DNA from: Litsea cubeba
Taxonomy: Eukaryota; Streptophyta; Magnoliopsida; Laurales; Lauraceae
Direction of reading: 5' to 3'
DNA: 64,000 nucleotides
Assembly: GCA_012931725.1 (NCBI GenBank)
Contig: CM022955.1
Location: 51,108,245 to 51,172,244, forward strand
This document shows, in pieces, positions 35,313-46,483 of this stretch. A program made the position numbers and the translations under genes. Position 1 is the stretch's first letter. The number at the start of each line of letters is the position of its first letter. The notes beneath the pieces were generated by a model that saw only the letters and a program-made list of their open reading frames with translations, had not been told where the DNA came from and did no database searches.

Positions 35313-36946
35313 ATCTCCCCCTTTGCAATTTGATGGCAAACCTTTTATATGTTGGCAAACTTTGCTCAACACTAAATTTTCACACAGTCTTCAGCTCCTC
35401 CTTGGCTGGACAATCCTTGAAATCTTCTTGGATGCTTCTTCACTTTAGCTTGGGTTCTAGCTCTTTTTCTTCATTCTCCTTGATGCTTGGAGCTTGATCA
35501 ATCTTCAAGCTTTCTCATCATCTTCCTTTCTTTAAACCAAGCATCTTCTTTAGCTTCCAAGCTCTTTCTTTATCATCTTCTCCCCCTATGACCATGCATT
35601 TTCTCCCTTTGGGTAGCTTGATCACTCTTTCTCCCCCTTAATTCTTTCTCTCCCCCTTTGCCATTAAATTGCAAAGGTATCAATTGAAGAGAGGTACCTA
35701 CACACATGAAATAAGGAAAATAACTTTAGTAGCACCTATTAACAAAAGAAATCGAAAATGAAATATTAACAGGGCATCATGCATGGGTAGATAGGCTATA
35801 AGGGTACAAGCCAATATAAGGGTGAATTTGATCAACTCTAATGCTTCCTTAGAAGGTTTACTCCCCTCAATCCATACTCTTCTTTTGACAAGGATTTAAC
35901 TAATAGGTGCAAGAAGAAGATGGTTTAACCAATTGAGGGTTAACTTCAAGAGAAGAATTAGATACCAATTGATAATGATAATTGACTATTAAAGTACAAA
36001 TTGATCAAATTACCAATATAAAGATGCCAATTGACGGATAAGCTATAGGATAATTAAAGAGCAAGGTCAAAAGGAGATAAACTATCATGGATATCAATTG
36101 AAATAAATAAAAATATCAATTGAGATTCAAGGATAAAACTATTAACTCAATCACTCTAAAATGGAGTTAAGGAATACACCTATTAGGGTTCATCTAAATT
36201 AGAGCTATCCATGATGAGATGGGGTTAACTCAAACATAACATCTAACAATTTAACTATGAAAATCATAAGCTATGTAAGGTTTTGAATTTATTTCATACA
36301 ATCATTATATATAACTATCATGCACAAGAGGAATGAAATGAAGTTCAATCATGAAGCCTACCTCAACCATTAACCAACCAAGATTATGAACACATAAACA
36401 TGGTGGTCATGTGATTTACCTATAAGTGCAAGAGAGGTGGCAATTATGAAGATTATGATGCTAATGGAATGTGACATGGAACAAAAGACATATGACTATC
36501 AAGATCAATCCAATGTACACAAGGCCTATCACAAACTCAAGATATGATATCAATTGGAAATGATACTAAATGAAAATGATACCAATTGATTCCAATTGAA
36601 CATGAAACATGATTAAGAGCAAGCATGTGACAAACACAAATTCCAACAAGCATCATAAAATGATTATTCATCACTTTTAATGATTTGACTAATGAGCATA
36701 GTGATGAACAAGAGAAATTGCATAAAAAGATATAACTTAGTAGAACATGCAATTTTCACAGTGTCAAATATGAATTCAATATCTAAGAAGTCCATCAAAC
36801 AATAGATATAACTATGAATACAAGGAATGAATTTCAAGATGTTCATTGATCAAGAACACTACTACGAAGTTGAAACATGTTTAATGAATGATACCAATAA
36901 GAAAATTACACATGAATCAACAACAACCATCCAAGTCAAATAAAAA

Positions 36947-37990
36947 CTAGAAAGCAAGAGGATGGATTTTTGGGTTCAAGTATGGTGTCTTAACCATCAT
37001 AGAATTTGATTTTACTTTCTTTGGTTCAAATATGGGTTTAGACACATTGCTTCTCCGTTTTTTGCACTCAAACCTAAAATGTCCATCAATGCCACAATAA
37101 TTACATTTAGACATGGGCAAGGAAGTGTGAGTGCTAGAGAATGAGGACTCACCTTTCACAAATGTGTTGGTGAATTTAAGGTCATGTGAAATATTCTTCT
37201 CAAAATCAAGACCCATCCTATCTCTTTTAGATTTACCCAATTTCAATAACTTTCAAATCTTTCTTCACTTTGGGTAAATTTGCACTCATACTTTTGTTTG
37301 TAGGTTTCAAGTTTAGTGACTTGGTTTTTAAGGGTTGAGTTTTCATTTTTAACTTTTGTTAGTTCATGTTCAATTCCCTTAAATTTCTTTAGCTCTTCAT
37401 GGGCAAGTTTTAATTCAATTTAACTTCCTTGATAGCATTAGATCCAAGTTCTAGAGTTTTATTCTTAATCTGTGCATTAGATAAATTTTCCATAGACAAT
37501 GGTTCACTTGGATTCTAAATTGTTTATATGTTTTCATCTTTGCCTTTTTAATTGATCTCTTAGTTTAGAATTTTGCTTATTAAGATTATCACAATCTATC
37601 TTTGATTCTCTTATGTCATCTTTAATATTAGATAGATTATGTAAAGAGATCATGAACTTAGATTCTACACAATTTATTAAGTCATCTTTTTCTTTAAGTT
37701 CAGTTTTAGAAGAGACTAATTCTTGGTTTAGACCTTTAGATTCTTGTTGTAATCTTTTATTCTTTTTAACAAGCTCTAAGGAAAATGTACATAATTCATC
37801 ATAGGCTTGTTGAATGTCATCTTCATTTTCATTAATTTCTTCTTCTTTTATTTTAAGTTTAGATTCAAGTTGAGATAATTTAAATTTAATGTTTGAATCT
37901 CCAAAAGATGGAAGAAGGAGGGGTCTAGAAGAAGCCTACACAAGAATCTACAAAGTCTATCATAGTGGAATCCATTCTAATGATTTTCAT
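36947..37990 (-). pseudogene. Array unit 5 gag
   Basis: The most damaged copy. An extra C near 37934 breaks the frame close to the start, and further 1-bp indels occur around 37245, 37418 and 37460-37540. The shared TGA is present (37508 region). The last 99 codons with the zinc knuckle read open, with a Q-to-K change after the knuckle. Several variants (near 37673-37735 and 37886) match unit 1 and not units 2, 3, 4 or 6. Confidence 0.75.
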
Positions 37991-38090
37991 AGAAAAAATA
38001 CTACTAGGGTTCTAACTCAAGGATCTAGATAGAGAGGATCAACTCCGGGTGTTTAAGCCCTAAATGGAGTAACCTTGTTCTGATACCAAT

Positions 38091-39929
38091 TGAAAGTCCA
38101 AGGGATCCTACCCTAGAGTGGGGGGGGGGGGGGGGGGGGTGGGGGGGTTGAATAGGGTGATCTACACTTAATCACTAATTATGGCCAATTTTATTTCTTT
38201 ACAAGTAACTAGTCACATGTGATGATTAACATACAAAATGCGGAAGCTTAAACAAAACAATCACCACTACACCAAAGCTTTATAGTGGTTCGGCCTCAAT
38301 TGCCTACATCCACTACCAGCTTATGACTCAACACTCCACCGGATTTCCACTAAGTACGCTTTTTAATAGGCTAAGCAATAAACTATAGCAATGTTGTTTT
38401 TCAAGGCTTAACAACAACCTTACAAGATGCTTTTTCTAGGCTAAGCAATAACCTTTACACAATGCTTTTATATGGCTAAGCAATAACCTTACAAACAAAT
38501 GATTTCTCTCAAAGAAAGTGTCTTGACAAAACACTCTAAGGGATTACAATTTGAGCTCAAATAATATTGCCTCTAAATAGGCGAATATGAAAATGAAAAG
38601 CTAACTCACACAACACTCTAAGTAATGCAAAGATGAATGCTCATGAAGTGTGTGTGTGAATTTTTCAATCAAGTTGAAAATGAAAGCTCAATCAATTTAT
38701 GCTAAAAGCATTTAAAAGTTTAATGCACATAAAAAGATATGATTGAAGTAATAAGCAAATCACATGTACCAAATACAAACTTGCAGAAGATATGAAAAAA
38801 CAAGGGTTCACAAGTTGTATGAAATTAATTTAGTCTAAACATGTGATGCATGTGCAATGTTGTTTTCACAACCAAACTAATTCAACAAAGGTTTAAATGA
38901 ATGAAAACAACAAGGAAAGATTCAAATTAAGTTAATGAATCATGACATAAAAGAAATCAAAGATTTTGGCAATGCATGATTAACAAAGTTTATAAGACAA
39001 ACTTGTTTTGAAATCAAGGTGAAGAATCCTATGACTTAAATCAAAGATTAAGGAAGTAGAGGATTCAACACATCATAGTTTATATGCTAAAATCATTTAC
39101 CAATAGTTTAACAAAGCATTAAAACAATGATTAATAAAAGGCAAAGCTTACTTGGTGGTTTAACTTCATTAATCTAAGCTTTAGCTTTCTTTAATGACCA
39201 TTAGCCTTCCTTAGCTTGATCCCCATTCTTTTGCCTCAAAATACCTCAAGAAGGGCTTCAAAGATCATCACTAATGGCTAAGGAATGAGTTTCTTTTTAT
39301 AGAAAAAGTGGTCCACTGGCTCCTTGTCGGTCGACCCACAGGTTGGTGTCGGTCAACCGACACCTGAACGGTCAGATTCCAACGGTCAAGAAATCTTCTG
39401 TTGTGCAGGTGTGGGTCAGCCGACAGGAAACAGACAAGCTAACCGACAGTACAATTTTGTTCAGAAAACAGCTCTCTGGAATTCTAACCGAGAGGCTTTC
39501 GGTCAGCTTCTGAACCATGGTCGGTTAGCCGACACCTGACCGACATGCTAACCGACAGTGTGGCTAAAATCCCAACTTTTGCACATTTCAAAGTATTTTT
39601 ATATAGGGATTTTTAGGCCACTAAACCAAGCTTGGAAACATGATTTTAAATCATCTAAGTGCTTTTAAAATCATGAAACATAAAAAGCCAAATATAATTT
39701 GAAACTTTAAAACATAGGCTAGCTTGATTTGTAAAAATTATTTTAAAAAAATAAATGCATCCAAGATTTAAATCCAAAACATGCGCAAACTATGAGATTT
39801 ACAATATTTAAAAACAATGCATGTAGAAAATCAGATTTCAAGATATTTAACTCAATGCTTGTGTGAAAAATCATGAGATGCTAAAATGATAACGCATCCA
39901 TCAAATTGCAATACACAAAATCCCTAACA
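38091..39929 (-). repeat. Array LTR 5
   Basis: 1839 bp. The G run is 20 G, T, 7 G (38120-38147). Several single-base insertions lie in the first 330 bases. Confidence 0.9.
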
Positions 39930-41572
39930 ATCTCCCCCTTTGCAATTTGATGGCAAACCTTTTATATGTTGGCAAACTTTGCTCAACACTAAATTTTCAC
40001 ACAGTCTTCAGCTCCTCCTTGGCTGGACAATCCTTGAAATCTTCTTGGATGCTTCTTCACTTTAGCTTGGGTTCTAGCTCTTTTTCTTCATTCTCCTTGA
40101 TGCTTGGAGCTTGATCAATCTTCAAGCTTTCTCATCATCTTCCTTTCTTTAAACCAAGCATCTTCTTTAGCTTCCAAGCTCTTTCTTTTATCATCTTCTC
40201 CCCCTATGACCATGCATTTTCTCCCTTTGGGTAGCTTGATCACTCTTTCTCCCCCTTAATTCTTTCTCCCCCTTTGCCATTAAATTGCAAAGGTATCAAT
40301 TGAAGAGAGGTACCTACACACATGAAATAAGGGAAAATAACTTTAGTAGCACCTATTAACAAAAGAAATCGAAATGAAATATATAACAGGGCATCATGCA
40401 TGGGTAGATAGGCTATAAGGGTACAGAGCCAATATAAGGGTGAATTTGATCAACTCTAATGCTTCCTTAGAAGGTTTACTCCCCCTCAATCCATACTCTT
40501 CTTTTGACAAGGATTTAACTAATAGGTGCAAGAAGAAGATGGTTTAACCAATTGAGGGTTAACTTCAAGAGAAGAATTAGATACCAATTGATAATGATAA
40601 TTGACTATTAAAGTACAAATGATCAAATTACCAATATAAAGATGCCAATTGACGGATAAGCTATAGGATAATTAAAGAGCAAGGTCAAAAGGAGATAAAC
40701 TATCATGGATATCAATTGAAATAATAAAAATATCAATTGAGATTCAAGGATAAAACTATTAACTCAATCACTCTAAAATGGAGTTAAGGAATACACCTAT
40801 TAGGGTTCATCTAAATTAGAGCTATCCATGATGAGATGGGGTTAACTCAAACATAACATCTAACAATTTAACTATGAAAATCATAAGCTATGTAAGGTTT
40901 TGAATTTATTTCATACAATCATTATATATAACTATCATGCACAAGAGGAATGAAATGAAGTTCAATCATGAAGCCTACCTCAACCATTAACCAACCAAGA
41001 TTATGAACACATAAACATGGTGGTCATGTGATTTACCTATAAGTGCAAGAGAGGTGGCAATATGAAGATTATGATGCTAATGGAATGTGACATGGAACAA
41101 AAGACATATGACTATCAAGATCAATCCAATGTACACAAGGCCTATCACAAACTCAAGATATGATATCAATTGGAAATGATACTAAATGAAAATGATACCA
41201 ATTGATTACCAATTGAACATGAAACATGATTAAGAGCAAGCATGTGACAAACACAAAATTCCAACAAGCATCATAAAATGATTATTCATCACTTTTAATG
41301 ATTTGACTAATGAGCATAGTGATGAACAAGAGAAATTGCATAAAAAGATATAACTTAGTAGAACATGCAATTTTCACAGTGTCAAATCATATGAATTCAA
41401 TATCTAAGAAGTCCATCAAACAATAGATATAACTATGAAATACAAGGAATGAATTTCAAAGATGTTCATATGATCAAGAACACTACTACGAAGTTGAAAC
41501 ATGTTTAATGAATGATACCAATAAGAAAATTACACATGAATCAACAACATAACCATCCAAGTCAAATAAAAA

Positions 41573-42613
41573 CTAGAAAGCAAGAGGATGGATTTTTGGT
41601 TTCAAGTATGGTGTCTTAACCATCATAGAATTTGATTTTACTTTCTTTGGTTCAAATATGGGTTTAGACACATTGCTTCTCCGTTGTTTGCACTCAAACC
41701 TAAAATGTCCATCAATGCCACAATAATTACATTTAGACATGGGCAAGGAAGTGTGAGTGCTAGAGAATGAGGACTCACCTTTCACAAATGTGTTGGTGAA
41801 TTTAAGGTCATGTGAAATATTCTTCTCAAAATCAAGACCCATCCTATCTCTTTTAGATTTACCCAATTTCAATAACTTTTCAAATCTTTCTTCACTTTGG
41901 GTAAATTTGCACTCATACTTTTGTTTGTAGGTTTCAAGTTTAGTGACTTGGTTTTTAAGGGTTGAGTTTTCATTTTTAACTTTTGTTAGTTCATGTTCAA
42001 TTCCCTTAAATTTCTTTAGCTCTTCATGGGCAAGTTTTAATTCAAATTTAACTTCATTGATAGCATTAGATCCAAGTTCTAGAGTTTTTATCTTAATTTG
42101 TGCATTAGATAAATTTTCCATAGAAATGGTTCACTTGGATTCTAAATTGTTAATGTTTTCATCTTGCCTTTTTAATTGATCTCTTAGTTTAGAATTTTCC
42201 TTATTAAGATTATCACAATCTATCTTTGATTCTCTTATGTCATCTTTAATATTAGATAGATTATGTAAAGAGATCATGAACTTAGATTCTACATAATTTA
42301 TTAATTCATCTTTTTCTTTAAGTTCGTTTTTAGAAGAGACTAATTCCTGGTTTAGACTTTTAGATTCTTGTTGTAATCTTTTATTCTTTTTAACAAGCTC
42401 TAAGGAAAATGTACATAATTCATCATAGGCTTGTTGAATGTCATCTTCATTTTCATTAATTTCTTCTTCTTTTATTTTAAGTTTAGATTCAAGTTGAGAT
42501 AATTTAAATTCAATGTTTGAATCTCCAAAAGATGGAAGAAGGAGGGGTCTAGAAGAATCTACACAAGAATCTACAAAGTCTATCATAGTGGAATCCATTC
42601 TAATGATTTTCAT
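41573..42613 (-). pseudogene. Array unit 6 gag (best preserved)
   Basis: Only the TGA at about 42131 interrupts the frame: 160 codons of coiled coil (42613-42131), then 182 codons with coil and zinc knuckle CNYCGIDGHFRFEC (42121-41573). With that stop ignored, length would be about 346 codons. It is the most upstream unit of the array on its own strand. No protease motif follows. Confidence 0.8.
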
Positions 42614-42712
42614 AGAAAAACACTACTAGGGTTCTAACTCAAGGATCTAGATAGAGAGGATTGACTCCGGGTGTTTAAACCCTAAATGGAGCAACCTTGC
42701 TCTGAAACCAAT

Positions 42713-44523
42713 TGAAAGTCCAAGGGATCCTACCCTAGAGGGGGGGGGGGGGTGAATAGGGTGATCTACACTTAATGACTAATTATGGCCAATTTTAATT
42801 TCTTTACAAGTAACTAGTCACATGTGATGATTAACATACAAAATGCGGAAGCTTAAACAAAAGAATCACCACTACACAAAGATTGATAGTGGTTCGGCCT
42901 CAATGCCTACATCCACTACCAGCTTATGACTCAACACTCCACCGGATTTCCACTAAGTATGCTTTTCAATAGGCTAAGCAGTAACCATAGCAATGTTGTT
43001 TTTCAAGGCTTAACAACAACCTATACAAGATGCTTTTCTAGGCTAAGCAATAACCTTTACACAATGCTTTTATATGGCTAAGCAATAACCTTACAAACAA
43101 ATGATTTCTCTCAAAGAAAGTGTCTTGACAAAACACTCTAAGAGATTACAATTTAAGCTCAAATAATATTGCCTCTAAATAGGCGAATATGAAAATGAAA
43201 AGCTAACTCACACAACACTCTAAGTAATGCAAAGATGAATGCTCATGAAGTGTGTGTGTGAATATTTCAATCAAGTTGAAAATGAAAGCTCAATCAATTT
43301 ATGCTAAAAGCATTTAAAAGTTTAATGCACATAAAAAGATATGATTGAAGTAATAAGCAAATCACATGTACCAAATACAAACTTATAGAAGATATGAAAA
43401 ACAAGGGTTCACAAGTTGTATGAAATTAATTTGGTCTAAACATGTGATGCATGTGCAATGTTGTTTTCAAAACCAAAATAATTCAACAAAGGTTTAAATG
43501 AATGAAAACAACAAGGAAAGATTCAAAACAAGTTAATGAATCATGACATAAAAGAAATCAAAGATTTTGGCAATGCATGATTAACAAAGTTTATAAGACA
43601 AACTTGTTTTGAAATCAAGGTGAAGAATCCTATGACTTAAATCAAAGATTAAGGAAGTAGAGGATTCAACACATCATAGTTTATATGCTAAAATCATTTA
43701 CCAATAGTTTAACAAAGCATAAAATAATGATTAATAAAAGGCAAAGCTTACTTGGTGGTTTAACTTCATTAATCCAGCTTTAGCTTTTCTTAATGACCAT
43801 TTGCCTTCCTTAGCTTGATACCCTTTCTTTTGCCTCAAAATACCTCAAGAAGGGCTTCAAAGATCATCACTAATGGCTAAGAATGAGTTTCTTTTTATAG
43901 AAAAAGTGGTCCAACGGCTCCTTGTCGTCGACCCACAGGTGTGTCGGTCAACCGACACCTCAACGGTCAGATTCCAACGGTCAAGAAATTTTCCGTTGAT
44001 GCAGGTGTGGGTCAGCCGACAGGAACCGACAAGCTAACCGACAGTACAATTTTGTTCAGAAAACAGCTCTCTGGAATTCTAACCGAGAGGCTTTCGGTCA
44101 GCTTCTGAACCATGGTCGGTTAGCTGACACCTGACGGACATGCTAACCGACAGTGTGGCTAAAATCCCAACTTTTGCACATTTCAAAGTATTTTTATGTA
44201 GGGATTTTTAGGCCACTAAACCAAGCTTGGAAACATGATTTTAAATCATCTAAGTGCTTTTAAAATCATGAAACATAAAAAGCCAAATATAATTTGAAAC
44301 TTTAAAACATAGGCTAGCTTGATTTGTAAAAATTATTTTAAAAAACAAATGCATCCAAGATTTAAATCCAAAACATGCGCAAACTATGAGATTTACAATA
44401 TTTAAAAACAATGCATGTAGAAAATCAGATTTCAAGATATTTAACTCAATGCTTGTGTGAAAAATCATGAGATGCTAAAATGATAACGCATCCATCAAAT
44501 TGTAATACACAAAATTCCTAACA
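42713..44523 (-). repeat. Array LTR 6 (outer 5' LTR)
   Basis: 1811 bp with a 13-G run (about 42739-42751) lacking the T that precedes it elsewhere. It has more private substitutions than LTRs 1-5, for example near 42661-42706, 43380 and 43917-44145. Its terminus CCTAACA abuts gypsy 2 leader sequence TACTATACC, where gypsy A reads TACCATACC. A TSD of TACTA is expected but its left copy is lost. Confidence 0.9.
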
Positions 44524-44808
44524 TACTATACCTGCGATCAGAACAATTGTACCCTCTATGGCTTTCTGCCTTCTTCATATTGCTTGGGTCATCTCCCTCG
44601 AGCAATTTGAAAAGTCAAAACCATAAAACTTCCCATTTATGATCATTATATTTTTGTGATTACTAATGGATGTTGTTTGTTTCAGAAACTTTTCGAAAAC
44701 TAACAATGGCAGCTTCACTAACCATTACCTTCGACGAGAACAAGCACCAACTTATGCTTCAATAGAAGCAAACTACGCGCACCTACAAGCGCCCCATCAG
44801 CTGCCGAA

Positions 44809-44813
44809 GCGTC
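44809..44813. repeat. Target-site duplication of the solo LTR, left copy (GCGTC)
   Basis: GCGTC here and at 46479-46483 flanks the insertion. Gypsy 1 has it once (12226-12230). Confidence 0.95.
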
Positions 44814-46478
44814 TGTTAGTTTTATGGTCTCAATACCAGCATATGATGTAATAAATTGATTCATTTCTTTATTAATCAATATATTCATGCTTTCCATTTC
44901 ATGAGATGAATGGTGTTTAATTATATACTTGCACATAACCAATACGAATGACATAATGGTTCATGAGATGAACCGGAGTCCATAAGTATACTAGATATAA
45001 TACATGTGTATGGATGAGATCCACATACGGGAGACATGTATAATAAATCTTATACTTGAATATCTTCACAACCAGTGATGAGACTGGACATCTCATACTG
45101 ACAAGGTTGCAGCATTTTGATCACTATGCGATAGTGTGATTTGTCTCGAACATCAGAATGAAAGATTCTGGATCATAGTGCTGGTACATTGGATGTATTG
45201 AAGGACCATGAGAAGCACCTTATAAACACTGTCTTTATATTAAGGTCTGCTCTCATAATTCCCTATCAGTAAGCTCTCAATCCTGAGACATTAATGGACT
45301 CAAGTTTCTATCTATTCATTTGCTTTGAGTCACCAATGAGTGAGGCCAACTATAGGTCAACACCTCAGTGATTTGGGTATATGGTAGTAGATCTATGGGA
45401 ACATTTAATGGTCAAGATGGAATCTATCTCTAATGTCCCCTCGTGCCAATTAATGGATTTATCATTGGTAAGTGTACACCCATTCCGATTAAGAGTTAAT
45501 TGGAAAGGTACCATTGATCATTATAATTAATTGGGACTCAAGGATAATAAGATATGGATCTTGTTTGGAAGACAGGTCCAATTGATCCATGGATATTGAT
45601 GGAGGGGCCTACTTGTGGTAATAGGGAAGTTTAGGGTCTTCTATGTAATTATTCCTAAGACTGGAGTGCAATTGCATTTATATAGTGGAGTTATTTGCAA
45701 TTAACTGTGGGCCCGGATTGCACATGAGATGTGGGGCCACGTATCCCAGTTGGAGCCAGCTTTCTAAGGAATCCTTAGTGGTCCCCACGCTAGCCCAAGT
45801 TACTAATTCTACTTAAACTCTAAAAGGAAGGAATTAGAAAGATACTATTTCTATTTGAAGTGAGACTTCTAATAGTGGTAATAGTAAAAGAAGATAGTTA
45901 CTAATTATAATGGAAGTATAACTTCTAATTAATAATTAGTAGGAGAGGGTGTTATGGGTTATAAAAAGGAAGGCTTATGGGCTGGACATCCATACTCATC
46001 TCCCTCATTGGAATTCACGCCCATCTCTCCTTGTGCAAGTGTTGCACAACAACCTCTTCTCCTTCTAGTTCTCCTTCTAGTTGCTTAGAGTTTTCTAGTA
46101 GTTTTCTTTAGGAGATCCCACCCATCTCCTTGAGAAGAGAATTTGATAACGGGATATAGCGTGGAAGATCACAAGGTGTTGGAGATCTTACTTTGATTAA
46201 GTGAAAGCGTTTCGTCTTCAAAGAAAGTAGCAACTTCTCCATTAGAGCCCAACCGAGCTCCAAAGGTATAATCTACTTCCTTGTATGTTGTAGATTTATT
46301 TGTTGCATATGTGTTACTGATTTTCTATCTCCTAGATAGATTGAATTACTGATCATGATAGATGAGATAGAGGGTTTGCATCTTGGACACATTGGTAGCC
46401 TTCTGGATAGTTGATCTCTGTATCAAGTGGATCAAAAGTTTTTGAAACCTATCCTAGAGGCCCACCCTATTTCCAACA
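44814..46478 (+). repeat. Solo LTR (1665 bp), copia-like, family not identified
   Basis: Starts TGTTAG and ends CCAACA inside gypsy 2 gag with a perfect 5-bp TSD, and no internal region, PBS or PPT. A TATA box (TATAAAAAG at 45960-45968), about 1150 bp from the left end, indicates plus orientation. No ORF with a domain is seen. A solo LTR arises by recombination between the two LTRs of a full element. It is unlike the other three LTR families here. Confidence 0.9.
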
Positions 46479-46483
46479 GCGTC
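46479..46483. repeat. Target-site duplication of the solo LTR, right copy (GCGTC)
   Basis: GCGTC follows the terminus CCAACA and rejoins gypsy 2 gag. Confidence 0.95.

Larger units (their letters stand above)
19002..44523 (-). mobile_element. Tandem array of gag-only copia elements with shared LTRs
   Basis: About 5.5 head-to-tail units on the minus strand with period close to 4.6 kb; matching ATG positions are 19580, 24191, 28779, 33388, 37990 and 42613. Each unit has one LTR of about 1.83 kb and one internal region of about 2.78 kb with PBS, a gag-like ORF (coiled coil plus one zinc knuckle), about 1.64 kb without genes, and a PPT. No protease, integrase, RT or RNase H is present. One LTR serves as 3' LTR of one unit and 5' LTR of the next, as expected from unequal recombination between LTRs. 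The right edge is a clean LTR terminus (CCTAACA at 44523) in the gypsy 2 leader. The left edge cuts through gag with only GT microhomology. Confidence 0.9.
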
